Positions 28,301 to 43,300 of a stretch of 64,000 nucleotides of DNA are shown one piece after another. Origin of the DNA: Fasciolopsis buskii (lineage: Eukaryota > Platyhelminthes > Trematoda > Plagiorchiida > Fasciolidae); contig LUCM01009864.1 of NCBI GenBank assembly GCA_008360955.1, positions 656,403-720,402 on the forward strand. Reading direction: 5' to 3'. The position numbers and the translations under genes are program-made. Numbering within the stretch: the stretch's first letter is position 1; every line of letters starts with the position of its first letter. Below the pieces are notes generated by a model that worked only from the letters and a program-made list of their open reading frames with translations, searched no databases and was not told the origin of the DNA.

Positions 28301-31300
28301 GAACTGGGGTTAAACGATGATGTGCAAGTTAGGAATAAAGTATTGGGGACCGGTTCGAGCAACATGTTAACACAAACTACTGGGAGTGGTAGACGTTGTC
28401 AGTTGGATCACGAGCTAAGTAGGACAAACACTCGTTTACCATATCGTGCCCTATATATCGCTCCTCCCCCATGACCAACAGGGGACGTAGTAGCGTGAAA
28501 TGAGAAAACAAAACGAAATTAGCCGGAGTAGTTGTTTCACGTCATCGCAGTTGCGGTCCAAAAGACCCCCAAACCAGCTAAGTGGAGACACACTTTGCCT
28601 CTGTTCCCCCCCGTAAATACAGTCCTTCTAAAGGAACTTGTAACTGTGGAGGAAAGGCAACGGTTAGTGGGACTTGCCCTGCTGTTTAACGATGATGTTG
28701 ATGAGTTACATGGAGTTCAAGTTGTCCACCTCGACAAACTCCACGATTCCTGCAGTTCGGAAAGCAGCCCGTCGCTCTAAGGCACTCCAAATTACCGGTT
28801 ATACAACGGGATGGTCACAGTTTTCACGCGAAATCGCGGAGAGAAATGCATGAAAAATTATCATCAAAAAGAATTACGTTCAAAGATAATTTGATGAGTT
28901 CGTGTTATATACATACAAAATGCAAACCACGAACCCTGACACTTTTTGATGAGGTGAACATCTCACCGTCGTAAACGATGTTGTACACAATACACTGGCT
29001 AAAAAACTTCCACAAACGGTTGATCCGCCCTCTTTGGCGTCTATTGAGATCTGTGCGTTGGGCCACGGATCGATAAAGGTTGCTCAGTAATACTGTGTAT
29101 CTGTATTACTGGTTCAGACATGCTTGAAGTAAAAAGGTATATATATATATATATTTAATACACCGGCTTCAAAAGAACGCATGGGATCAAGGTAACAAGC
29201 AAACGAAGCTTCACAGAACGTGGACAAATACCATTTGTCGTGTTTTCACCACAAACATTTTGTGATCTTTTAGTGGTCTTCGTTGTTTACCTGTGGGGGA
29301 CGAGATCAACATACAGACCATACAGCATTTGCTATATCTCAGCTTCTCCAACCTACAACAATCCTCACATCTTGGGCCCCAAAACCGAAGCAAACTCCTC
29401 ACATCTCTATGCCAAGTCAGCCTGACGATCAGATCGCCTCTTCCGATCATGACCAACACGTGCAAAAAGTGCACGAAAGGGTAGACGATGGACAGACATA
29501 CACAACACGTATCCAAGCCAGCGAAGGTGATGGAGAGTGATTATCTCAGTCAGATGACGGCTGTTTGTACTCAGCACACGATGACGGATCTCGTCGTTCC
29601 CACCAGACACCAGCAATGCTTCGGAGACATGGGTGGTCGAAAACAGAACGTCGCCAGGCATCTTCAACATGGAGAGACCAGATCTCGCAAGCGCAAAGAA
29701 CACGAACTGTGGCATTGTACATCCTCTCCTTGAGAGAAAACCGGCTGTGATGGTTGCGCAAAAGCTACCCTGGTTTCAGCAGTTCGTGATGTGATCAGAC
29801 TCACGAGGAACTTGAAGATACTGACTACTTTTAACCGACCACCAAAATGAGTGGATGCAGGTACAGGCTCCTGCCAGTCTTGAACATGTACTTGCATTTT
29901 GAAAGTGCAAAGCACATACCGTACCTAGATATCTCAATTACCAAGCGGTCTAACGCGCGTTGAATTGCTTCTGCATTGTCGCTCAGCAAGACGATATGGC
30001 CGGCATACTCTAAGTCAATAACTCAATTCCCTGGGAGGAGTTTAACTCCACCGTTTAAAAGACCAGATGAAGCGTTCTGTAGAACATCTTCTATGTCAAA
30101 GTAGAATATAAATGGTGGTATAGGGCAGTCTTGCCGTACTCCATTAGACATGACGAAAGGTGTCGAAAGCTGACCATAAGATCTAACCCGACCAGAGTTA
30201 TGACAGAGAAACTTTTTGAGGAGCGACACATTCTTCTCAAATACTCCATTTCTCAACAAACAGGGCAACAGTGCAGACCTATCAACAGAGTCAAAGGATT
30301 CACGATCGTCCAAGAACACGATGATGATCGACTTTTGGAAAGTAAAATAGCGGAATGGACATGTCCCACAACAACTACAGGGAAGTACACGGAACAGGAA
30401 GCAAGCCATCATGACCTTAGAATCTGCAGTAGTACAAAGCCACATAGAATCTCATTAGGTATGATGTGATAGCCAACCACTCAACGGCGAACTGTCATAT
30501 GCCAATAAAGCGACGAGGCACATTTGGGATTCGAGCCTCTGAACCTCCTGGGTTGAGAAACACTTAATCCCCTTGCCCGTCCCGATTGATATCACCTGGT
30601 TATTGCAAAGTGGATCCTAGTCACCGTCTAGTAGCCGTAGGCGGTACTAGCTCAATTAATGCGAGTTTTCAGACAACCCATTCCGTCTTTGGGCACATCT
30701 CGTGTGGATTTCCAAACCTAATCAAATGAACTGAAAGAATACGGTGTCCTCGAAGGTCAATTGATAAAACACAGGCAATACTATGGCGTGGGTGCTGGCA
30801 TCCAACTGGGTAATGAATGACTCTACCCACCTGGATCAATTCAACATCAGCCGAAACAGAGAAGTCGAGTACGATTAATACACATGCATGGTAGTCTAGT
30901 ATGAATTTTGTGTTCGGTGAAAAAAAACCCGGTTCAAGGCTGTTAAAATAGCTCAAGGACCGTGAATGAATGAACATGAAACGAAAATGCAAGGCAAATT
31001 TTGCTTACCTGGCTGTTGACCAATTCGACGTGCCAATTGCGAGCAGTTACCGGGCTTTGATCACAAATATTCAGACCTTGCAACTGACCCACAACATCCG
31101 TTTGTTTGGGTTCCTTTTCGAAATTGATTAAAGAGAGAAGGGGGAAGTGAATTCATGTGGTTAATGAACTGATAATTGGCCTGTGGAGGTCGTGGTACGT
31201 AGCTTGTTATTGATTACGACACAGCAAGTCACGAAAAGGACCGGAATAAGCAATTCGTCGTGTTAGAGAAATAAGGTCGCAGGATCAACTCTACCGCACG

Positions 31301-34300
31301 TAGATTCGAAAACCAGATTCCTACCCTACCGTCTGGTTTTCTCAAACAAAATATGCCATCTGCAAGTGCAAAAAAGACCAGTTGATGTGTGAAACGATTA
31401 AATACCTCTCGATGTGGCCTTGCCCCGCAGTTGCAGAACATAAATGGTACAAAACCGTGTATCAGAATCTCGTCGGAATCAATGGCTTTCGACGTTTGAA
31501 TCAATCCAGAATTTGTCAAGTTTGAGGGGTCAGCTAGGATTCGAAGATGTGCATAAATTAGTCCAGGTTGCAAAGCTTCTATGCCATTACTTTCAATAGC
31601 CCGCTGAGTTGTGAAAACCAACCACAATTTTCTTTTTGGTTCTTGGTCACTTGAACTAGCGCAATAAAACGAGGAAAGACGACTGTTCCCTTTAGGGTGA
31701 ATTCAACTTTAGTCGACTGATAGCAGTTAAACCACGACAAGATATCGACAAACAATGGAAAATAATGCGGCCCATATTAGTGATGCTACAATAAGGCTTT
31801 CCTATTTTCTACAAATAAATGATATGACGTATGCATGTGGATGGCTGGCGAAATAATCTCCTGGTCATCCACGGTGAGGTCTGATTCGAGCTGGGAACTC
31901 AATCAGGAAAGCCAAGGGGAAAATTAACTCGAGCAGATGAGCTTCCACTCAGTCATTTCCTGATGTCTTGAGAATGGATTCGTGTAAGAACCAAAGGATT
32001 TGGTTGAGAACCCTGACTCGTGCTTCGCTTGGCAGTCAGACGCCTTAGCGGTACACGTGAATCATCCGTGGTAGAAAAAACCGAAGCGTTTTCGTGCGAT
32101 GCATGTATTCCACTTCGCGCCAATTCAAGTGCGAAAACCTACACAGCTGACAATTTGTACCCGCGCAATCGAACCAAATCACGTGATTGCGTAGCTTGGC
32201 TGCCCTGGCTGCTATTACGTTCAAAATTCAAATATCTAGGCTGAACGTGAGATTGGATGCGTAGGTATCAATGCGGGGCGTACACATCTAACATGATATA
32301 CGTCATCGGTCGTTGGGTCGGGCAACATGAAGCGGTTGACAATTTAAACGAGCCGAGATGCAGAAATTGCCGAGGCTTGAGAAAGTTCAGCCCACGCGAT
32401 TGAGACTCACTTATGGAAATATCTGACACTGAACCACTGCGAGCAACGGCCGTGACAGCAGCTGGGTCGGATGGCCCCGAAAGTGTACCATAACAATATG
32501 CCAAGATCGGATGAGAATTACAGCTAAGAACTGAGGAATATGTCAGGTCCTAAGCGATGATGATAATATCTGTTATCTGTATGGATAAAACCGTTGTGCA
32601 TGACAGCAATGCTTCGATTAGGTCGATACAAGTTGATAAAAGATTGCATTTATTTTGACTAGAGAACCTCACGCATATTGGTAAACATATTAACTTCAAG
32701 TCGAAAATTTGCGATTATAACAGCTTCTAAAATAAATTCAAAGCAGATAACAAACTATCGAGCCGGCTATTTTGGATATCTCATACGGATAACAAAAGAT
32801 GAAGTTAAAGAAATCGGACCTGATCCTTGCAGACAGGAGTTCGCGATTTAATGACATTCCAGGTAAACATACTGGATATCGTTTTTGTCTGCATTCTACA
32901 CTCATTTTCCTGTCTGCCATTAGCAAAAACTGATTCCTTGTCTCCGAACTGAGGCGATCAATTGCGAAATTCGAGAATATTCCGAAACGCCAACTATCAC
33001 GTTCCGCTTTGAGACCTTCTTGACGAGAGTTCGACTGATCGAAATTCAAAGTTGCAGTTTCTGGTGCGACTGAAACGTACTGATGAAAACCGTTGGACAT
33101 GTGCTACCGGAGTCAAGTGAGTTCATCGGCAAACGGTTTTAGCGGTATACGAGCAATGCTTATAAGTTCATACATGGGCGTAAGCAGTGGAAAAGAAATA
33201 TGCAGATACTACATCTGATCGGTGGCGGCCAAGAAGGACAGTCAAGCAGATAGCAAATCAAAGCACACGTTTATCCCCGTGCTGCGTTTGCATTGCCGGT
33301 AGCTAAACAAACCTGGAGAAGTAAAATTCAGTCTGAGGCGGAAATCTGTGCGCCATAGCATTAAGTAGCAGTATGTCGCGAAATGACGACAACGGGTAAC
33401 GCAGTCAAGGGTTCGAAAAAAAAACGAAGCAAACCACGAAAAGTATCATTCACTTTTTTCATAGCACGAATCCAGCATCACGTGAACAACAAGCAAGCGC
33501 AGGCAACTGCTTTTTCAACACTAACTATACCATTAATCCATCCAAATGGAAGATGTCACTCACCACGGTGGATTCACCGTTGAATCAGTTATGCGCGGAT
33601 CACCCAGAGAAAACTGATTCGTTCAATTCAGTGGCACTGGATTTTGTAGCTCAGTCGGTAGATCGCATGCTCTGTTCAGGAGTGAACATCTCCCCGGTAC
33701 CGGAAGTGATCAATCGGATTAGGCGTGTCACCAAAACGGCCGGAGGTTCAAATCCCAAATCTGCCGATCACTTTGGTGGTAGACGCCAACTCGCAAACAA
33801 ACCTGACCCGATGAGACCTTAGATTATTCTATGCCACACCAAATTTCAGGGTCAATGTTTGCGATTTCCCCTGTGTAGTAGACCCTTAGTGACTATGGGA
33901 CATGTTCCCTTCTATCGATTGCATTCATGGTTCGAGAACATCACAGACAAAAAAATTTAATTTGGTTCTCTTCAAAACCAGTCGAAAAAACCTCTCAAAC
34001 TATAGCAAATATTCTTATGAGACGAAATAACATCGCATTTGTTAGACTGAAGATACAACAACAACACACCTCTTCACAATAGGCATAAAATCGCGCAGTG
34101 TCAACCTCATCCAATAGTTGAGCAAGCATCGGCACACGACCCAAGCCAGGTAACCAACTCCGATCTGACTGTGTGGGTGCTTCAGAATGCTGGGGGGATC
34201 CGGCAAATGGATAGGTATTACCATTTTTGTCTGATTCAGAGCTGGTCGTCAAATTTGTGGAGCAAGCTGCGTTGCTGGGACCTGCAGCTGCTGTGACATT

Positions 34301-37300
34301 GCTTGTCTGGTCTATTTGGAAATCCAGATGAGAAAGCAGAGGAAGTGTTGCACAGGTTGGCTCACCCATCACCGCATCAGGATTTCGACCAATAAAATTG
34401 GATCCAGTCGATGCGACACGACTGTGCATTGCTCTCAGCCTAGACAAATCAGTTTCAGGTAATGTTGGAAAACAGTCAAAAATGGGTTCAAAAGAGGAAG
34501 GGGACAATTTTGCGACCTTAATTCAAGAGGTACTAAGAAATAATAAGCAATGGGAGTCGTGTATAACCAGAATATTCAGTGTTTTGGCAAATCATGATTA
34601 CAACGATTAGAGACCACGACTGCAACCAATAAACAAAAAATGTATTACAAAGAAGCCGAGTTGAAGAGAGAAATAGCGTCGCCTTGAGATCTTACTATTC
34701 GAATACGCATAAACACTTGTGAGAATGAAAGCTAAGACGAATTACACAAAAATGTCCTGTATCACCGACCAAAACAGATGAATAAGGTAATGCGAATAAA
34801 CTAGGGAAAAAGGGAGAGCAGAAAATTTCAATGCTAATGGCAAGCCAGAGGGAGGTGAAGGAGAAGCAAGATAATGGCCACAAAAAGCGGCAACTGGCTG
34901 AATAGTGAAACGAAAAGAACACTGGCAAAAAAACGTAAAGACATCATTAGGGTCGAAGCGGCTAAACCGAGATAATCACAGTTAATTCTCCTGGCAAGAC
35001 ACAGTTCAGCACCGTTCACAGAAAAGACCGAATAAGGCTTTCCCTTGCTAACTCAGTGCATTATATGCTCAAACAGAAAAAGTAGGATTAATGAAAGACC
35101 GAATGTCAAGTTGAACAACTATACAGAAGGAGAAAGGTGTCAAATGCAGCAACGCCACCGACTTCGGCACTGATCCATTTCACCTACTATCTCCAACCAT
35201 CGCTTCGCAGGATCTCGTGGATCCCAATACAGCAGTCAACTGCACCTACACGAAACAGTTCACTGGTCACTTGTCATCGACTGCCCGTCCCGAACCATCC
35301 TCCAGCCAATACCTCCCTCGAAGAACAGTACACAACCAGGCGGGAATTCTCTGGGCATGCACTAAACATGTCCCAACCATCTCAACCCATTATGAATCAG
35401 CGCCTGTTCTAAAGACTGGACCCTAGGACCCAGTATATGACGAATAACATCTGAGTTATTCACAGAAGCCTCACACCATAGTCTACCAATGCTACGAAGA
35501 CAACAGTGTTCAAACACCAAAAGTATTCGCACATCTCTCAATCAACATGTTTCGCAACCGTAGAACAATACCAAATTCACGACCGCCGTGTACTCTCGAC
35601 CTTTCGTCGATAAACGGATGTCACGTTCATGCCACAGATACTTTAAATCGAGATATCTCAATCGGTTATTCTGCATGCGTGAAGACATCTCTTCCCATAC
35701 ACGTCCACCAAGTGAGATCCAACCACACAACTAAATTTGTGCACCTCACCCACTTACTTTTCTGCAAGAATAAGGTTCGGCTTCGAGTCAATCCAATCCC
35801 CCAACAACATTTTACACTTCAAAGGTGCAAAACCCATACCAAACATATCATTTCACACTGTCGTTCAGACCATCGAGAAAAACCGAAAATTAATTAAATC
35901 TTCACTCAGTAGCACTACACCATACGCATAATCCAAGTCAGACAGATTCATGTCTGATCAAATATCAATGTCAATATTCTCACACGTGAAAAGAAGATAT
36001 GAAAGAGAGACACCCTGACGAATAAAAACTTCTCGTTATGAACTCGGGCGAGACATAGCAATGAGCGTCAACTCCACTTCAGTTGTTAGCATACAGAGCT
36101 TGGATAAATGAAGTGAATTTCACTGGCATACCCTTCAAATAAAGGCAACGCCAAAGAACTGCATGATCGACTGAGCCGAACACCAACTGAGACCAAGGAA
36201 GACAAGAATCGTGAGTCTATGAGATATCTGCATATGGTCTAGGATCTATCGCCAAGTGAAAACTTGACCAATACGACTCCGACCGGAACAGAACCCGGCC
36301 TGGTTATCACCACCCATACAACCTCTGTGAGTACTAGGTAATCAGAGAAGGGTAGTGCCGAAAAACGGTCTCGATGCGGTGCTTACCAAACGAATTCCTA
36401 TGTGGTTTACACAAGAGGGTCTACCACCATTCCTATAAGTCGATACAATCACCGATTCACACTAGTCCTTAAGCATCTCTTTCTTTGCCTAAATCAATCC
36501 CGGGGATTTCGTTAACTCCGATGCTAAAACTTCATCACTATCACTGAAAAAGGATGGATCTGGTCCAGCTGCCACACGCCTTTTAAGAAAACATATCTCC
36601 GGAGCGCCTCTTTCTTCGATGGAGAGTTGGTATCAAACACCAGTGGTTCTTTTGCAGGCATACGTGAAAGGCCCACCCTGGTTGTAGGTCAACTAAACTG
36701 CGCTCTAACGTAGTCTCTCCAGCGAGTCAGTTGACGGTACTGAGTGAATCAGTGTGCCGTCGGATTCCTCAATCACCTCGCTTACGCTCGGCTTCCATGG
36801 ACCGGTATTCCTATTACGTGGGTAAGAATCGCGGTTATTTTCGATAGCCGCACCATTTTCAATTCCCCTATATTCACCCGTCTACCAAAACTCCCGATCA
36901 TTTCCGAAACGTTTCAGGAGTCTACGCATCTCGTCGAAGGCTTTACCCGGAGGGACGGATCTGTGAGCATTTAACAGGACAATTGAAGTCGAGGATATCC
37001 CTCCTTTGTGAAGTTCATATGACAAGGAGTCTTAAATGACAGTTGCCGCTGAGTGGATTGCTTCTTTGAACTGCTTCCGTTGCTCGCTCAGATACTGGGC
37101 ATTTTGTTGAGACGATAACGTTACTGAGACTACACATGGGAATTGCAATCGGATTGTCGTTTACAGTCAGGTGTGCGGGACAAGTGACCTTAGCCCTGAT
37201 GTGACTACAGACCGGGCGCGAACAAAACCGAGCTCGGACGAAAGCCTATGCTTAGTCCACAAGTGTGATTCAGTATGATCAAAGTTGTCTCAGGCTTCGA

Positions 37301-40300
37301 GTCCATTGCTCGCCTTGAGCGTCCTACAAAATGCGTCCAAATAACCGGCGTCGATTAGCTTCTGCTAAAGAATTTCCATGCACTGTCGTCTCGTGGCGCG
37401 GGTTAGGGCTCCTAAATCCATCACCTACATCGATTTGCGCAATCGGGTAGTATCCATCCTACTGAGAAACCATAGATTCCGAAGGATATCCGGTGACGTG
37501 AGTGTGGAGAACATAAGAACTGGCATATATCCGGCAAACTCACACATTTCTTTGTTCATTCCGCCATGATGTTTTCTTCCTTCGCAGTGGTCCCGACGAC
37601 ACAAGTATTGTCGAAGCTCATGCAACAAGCGTCATATGAGCAATTTTCGCTCCAATTGGCAGCAATATAAGGAAGCAAATATTTGAATTTGTGTTTCTTC
37701 TATTCAGTGAGAACTAGTGAATCTTTCCGATAGTAGGCCGAAAGATTTGGAGTTATCTAGTGGGCAAATAGGCCAGGTATTTGGTCGATATCCAATTTCA
37801 GTCACCATACGTATATTCGAACCGTGATGCATCACGAACTTGTTGGGAAGAACAAAGTGAGATTAATTCACAACAATTTGACAAGTGTATTGTTGGGAAT
37901 GCAGCAGCAATAAAGAGTGGCCATAGATGGGTCTGCCACCAACGTTTACCAATACTTTGGTCAACTAATTTTTATCTCACACTCCGAGAAGCGTCCGAAT
38001 TCGCAAATCAGTATCCACCAGTTGGGTACTTTCTTTAATTGTCACGCCATAACATGAAACATACTTTGGACAGAATCAAGATTCACGCCAAGTGTACCTT
38101 TACCGATTTACGTCAGACTGAAAGAAAACCACTCCACTCATGAAATCATGTTTACCGATTTCTGGTAGAGTGAGACAAGTAACTTCTTCCGGAGACACTG
38201 CCGTTTTTCCTTAGTGGCTACATTCTTAGGACAACCACATATTCCTCCCATCCGAAATGCATTCCCTTTCGACCTGTTGGTAAGGATTTTGAATTCCAAT
38301 CGTATGTGAGTGAACAAACTGAATGGGAATAAGAAAACAGGACAACGTTGTCGGAGAATTTCCTTCCAGACATCCTCATTTTGTAAGTATTTTTCAGGTC
38401 ACATGCAATTCATTCATCAGCACACATACATATATCACTTCTCTTAACGTATACACGCTTACCCCGACCGAACCGTGTCACCCGACTTCAGGCGAGCTGA
38501 TGACGGATTGGCTTCCAATTGAAATGCCTGAGTGGCACGCGCCGATAAGTTTCGTTTAAGCGATTGCGCATGTTGATAAGTGTCCATCAGCATGTAGATC
38601 AGGTCGCGCGTTTGCTCTGTCCAACGCAACTTCAAGTCACTCACCTCAAGTCGATGTGTTGGAGTTAGCTATCGGTGAAAACATGAGAGAACGAAAGGAT
38701 AAACCTAAAACGAAGACCAATGGATCGTTTTTTTATCGAAATGGTTCTCTTATGTCGATCAACTCAATTCATTTCAGAGAGAAAAGCTAGTCCATGTGCA
38801 ACGGATGGAGACCCGGAACATGTTCGGTCTGCTCAAGGGAATTTCCTCGAAAGCAAGCACCTCAAGATGACTTAAAAATGCTTATTCTAGTGACCAGATG
38901 ACCACCGAATCACGGAATGTCTGAACAACATATTTCACTATACTGGGCATAAAAACACGAGTAACCGAATTTTTAAATTTGGATTGCGAGAGCCATACTT
39001 ACGCTTTCGTGTGTTAGCTGCGAACCGTCAGTTGTAAGCATGGATTCTGGAGTGTCCTGGTCAAGTTGTGGGCCGACCGAATCATCTGTGACAGATTGTT
39101 TGTAAGTTTCTGATTCCTTATGTATGCTAGACCCCGGTGGCCCAGTTGTATTGCCGGAAGAGGTAGTCTGATTCACAGTATTAGATACACGACGTCCAGG
39201 AATGTGCACACGAACCGAGACACCCGAAGGAAGCAGAGCCGGTGCAACTTGTTCGTAGTGCAACAGAGGTACCAAGATAAAGTCCTCGGACAGATCAGTA
39301 GATCCCGTTTGACCCGGAGTGTCCGCTGTTAGGACATTTTCCTAAAATCAAAATGTCTGCCTAGTGTTACCATACACGAGGACGAGGAAACTGGACATGG
39401 TTCAATGGATATGGAACATACCAAAAAAGGTACAGAAGAGTTTAACTGTGTGGACCAATTTAATTGATTTGCCTAAGCAAATATTAGCAATAAACTCCTT
39501 ATTCCATCAGTACATGAGAAATCACTGTCAAAAGTGGTCTTGGCGAGCATTAATCACACTAATCTGAAGTGGAAAGAGAAATTGTCGGAACTGATCAGTT
39601 CCACTGAGCAGGAAGAAGCAACAATAGATAAGTTAATTCTACTGGCTTCTTCGAATTCCATTGGACGGTAGTTCAAACTTGCATCTTATAAACTAACTAT
39701 TCACTAACATGGAGTAGCTAAAAGACCCGTTGCGAGACGGCCGAAAATTCGAATCGACCATGACAACAAACCATAAGCGGTGGCATGCAAGATGTGATTT
39801 TCTATTAACTCAGACCGCCCGAGATTGATGTATATAGAACAAACGCGGTTGGCCACGTCATGCCCTTTATGTGATGAGCAAAAAGGCTAGTTTCCTCTCT
39901 GTGAGTTGCTTTTTTAGAAGTTCACCGGTTATCCACTTAGTGTCTTCGATTTACTGATGAAAATCGAAAAGTATAAAAAAGTACGCTTCATTTTTTCCTT
40001 CTTTAAAAATATGACGGAAAGTAAAAACATGCTCAGTTATTGATGCAACGAGGGTGCAACCTTAAGGAATCCAGCGCTTTGTAGCAACATTTGAACTACT
40101 TGTCCCGGTAAATCTGGACGATGCCGAAGTTGAATGCGACTGTCTTGAAGACTAGAGGAGAGGTTAACCACGGCCCAATGTGTTTGCGGACGACGTATCA
40201 TCCCGCCAAGTGTTGTGGGCATATTGGTTGGCGGAAGCATCACGTGTGATTGTAGCACAATAGAGCGGCGAGAGACAAATGACGCTTTAGTTTCCAAATC

Positions 40301-43300
40301 GACAGTGTGTCGTAAAACAGCGACTAACTGGACGGGTCCTGTGGTCACATGCACTCCCGTACGTTTGGCATACGAAACCCAGTAGGACAGTTCAAGTTGA
40401 GGTAAGTTCAGATTAAACTCCAAAGATCTGCGAAAAGAGAAACAGCAGACAACAAACGATTGTAATGTGTTCTGTTGGATTCTTCAAACGATTGGAAGCA
40501 AGAAAGTATGTAATCACCGAAGCATGGTTATTAAAAGTGAGGAAGCTCACACATAGATGTGTTGATTACCAGTATTTGATGGTTTAAGAAATCGGGAGCT
40601 TCATCACGACTTCTAAAATATGAAAAACAAATTGTCCCTGAGCACAAGAAGGCCCACAATCGGAGGGATGTAAACAAATTTCTGACAGAGAGTCAAAGTC
40701 CTTTTAAGAAATGCCTCATCAGCCTTTGGATTCCATTTCAGTTCAAATCAACCCTTCAGAACATGAGCCTTGTACTGATATGCTCTCGTCCAATTCGGCG
40801 GCTTAAGGCCGATGACTGTGAAGCGGCTAACATAAGTGGCATTTAGGCCATGAATTTGATAGTTCGAACCCATATAGAAAATGGAAGAATTTTGGGGATA
40901 GATAATTCTCGATAGTTGAAATCATCATTAATGCTGATCAACAACCCATACATAGTCGAAAACTAATTTCTGAAAATAATTTACGATGACGCAACATAAT
41001 AGGACAGAGCTGAGAACGACGTTTTTCATATTATAAAGAAAGAAAGAACGGTAACTGCAAATCAACAGAATTTTTCGGAATACTGGTGTTGTCACATGTA
41101 GTTCATACCAGCGACAATTTTCACCAGCCTTCTTGATTGTTTTGAGATGAAACAACTTCAGAATCAAAATATTGTTATTCACTGTCAATTTGCTTTCGAG
41201 GAAAACTCGCTCTATATGCAAGGAAACGTCTAGTGCTATCCAAAGTTCATCGACGAGGGCCGTTCTCATCTCAGACTGCCGCGTCAGGGTTCCCAAAATC
41301 TTTCAACAAGATGGTAGAGAAAGTGATATAGCAAAGTGCAGGATTGAATGATATGTCCACACTCGAAATCGTGACTCTTCTATATGGTTATTGTTATTTG
41401 TATTGTATTGTACAGACTTCTGCGTACAAAAAATAACGCTGCATTTCAGTCGAAAAACGTGGGAGTAAAAAAAGGAAAACACTTACACTCATCACCTTAT
41501 AAAAGTGTGAAAAAAGACTCATCCAGGAATAATCAGAAAACAATATGATAAGTTGCTCAGGAATTCGGCTAAAACACGGTCACGGTTTGTCAAAATGTGT
41601 GCTAAATATGGGACAGTGGAGTTCCTATAGATATTGATTCTAGATGGTATGAAACGAAAAGCGGATCGTGTTGAAATATGGGAACGGCACTTTGAAAGAT
41701 CGTTGTGCAGAGGATGCGTGGGATTTGAAAAAAAATTATAGCAAATTTCTCACATGCTAATAAGTGGTGATCACACAGATGAAAGACACCGCTAATAAGT
41801 GACAGCCCCCAGCGAAGAATTTTAAAGTCCTTTTTTAAGTAAACCTGGAAAAATAACAGAACAGTAAAGAAAGATTGGAAAAACATTGGTAAACAAATCG
41901 GGGGATTATGCTTTGTTTCACCGTGTAGTGCCGAAGCTTCCTGATTTGAAATGACAACCGTCGAAGATTCTTTACACAGGTGGAAATGTGAGAAGTCCAC
42001 CTCAGATTTTTATCAATAGAAACTCCTAGACATTTTAAACTCTGGTAAGTGTTTTTGAGTTAATGAAAGACGCTTTGGATGAGTAGGCTGACCGAGGGAG
42101 AGAGAACAGACATTCGAAACATTTAGACGTGCTGAGATCTGAACCAGCTCGTACAGAGAAATCGTACACAGAAGATAGGTTGTTGGAAAAACTTTGAAAA
42201 TCATCGTTGCTCGAAGCGGCTTGACAGAGGGCAACATCATCAGCATAGTTGAACAGATGACGAGGGGAACCATTTGATAAGCCAATGATGCAAGCAGAAA
42301 AGAGAGACGGTGAAAGAACAGCATCCTAAAGCACTCCTGAATTGTTAACCAAAAGGTTTTCAAGTTTTATCGTCCATTCGTGTGCATTGGATTCGGTTAG
42401 CAAAGTAATCATAAAACGCTTGTTCTGTCACTAGCCTTCATTCATTTCGGTTGATTAAGTGATGCTGTGAAGCAGCAAACAAAATCAGAGCGAATCAGTA
42501 GGCAGTTAATGGCTATAGGGATTAACCTGAACAATACTGTTTTAACAAACAGCTTCGACGTCATGCGAATTAAAGGAAGTCGAAGCGAGACAACAAGTGA
42601 TTCAGGAAACCGGCCTCCTCACACGCGTTCGGGACCGCTCCCTCGGACAAGCCCTCAAAACGGGCCAGGAATCGTTTTTGCAAAGCGTCCTAAGAGAATC
42701 CAAAGAGGATAATAGACAGGGTAACTCGGAAGCAAAAGAATGTCAACATATTTGATCCACTAGTATCAAAAAAGTGCGCTGTTCGCGGAAGTCACAGATC
42801 TGCGATGGGCACAACCTAAGTGGAAGCAGCGCAAGGTGCGAACGGATTCGAAAATTTACTCTCCACATTGAAGAATTCGCTTCCGGTAGTCACTTAGTCC
42901 TCATGTCATGCGGTTGAGTAGAGCAACGCTTCGTACTACATACACATGAGATGAATAACGATTAAACAACGAACAATATAAGAAACAAGTATACAAAATG
43001 AACGCATATCTTGAAAGCAATACAATAATTTCAACCAAACGTCTGCAAGCTCATTTTAAATCTTAGTCAGGACATCGGTAAGGTTCAACATGAACAACAG
43101 GTAAACTAGAACTAATGTGCTCTGGTTTTAGCTACTAATTCACTGCATCATATGCTCAAACAGAAAAAGTAGGATCAATGAAAGACCGAATGTCAAGTTG
43201 AACAACTATACAGAAGGAGAAAGGTGTCAAATGCAGCAACGCCACCGACTTCGGCACTGATCCATTTCACCTACTATCTCCAACCATCGCTTCGCAGGAT

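Noticed and set aside
30669..30992. 107-codon minus-strand frame just after exon 14
   Set aside because: It starts inside the intron after a good donor. No family was recognised and no BLTP2 alignment was found.
31229..31627. 132-codon minus-strand frame upstream of exon 14
   Set aside because: It does not align with BLTP2. The one acceptor checked inside it runs into a stop in the required phase. A B-box-like string suggests repeat origin.
40928..41296. 122-codon minus-strand frame between exons 8 and 9
   Set aside because: Exon 8 joins exon 9 in phase with a continuous alignment. The frame lies downstream of a LINE fragment and is probably its decayed tail or chance.
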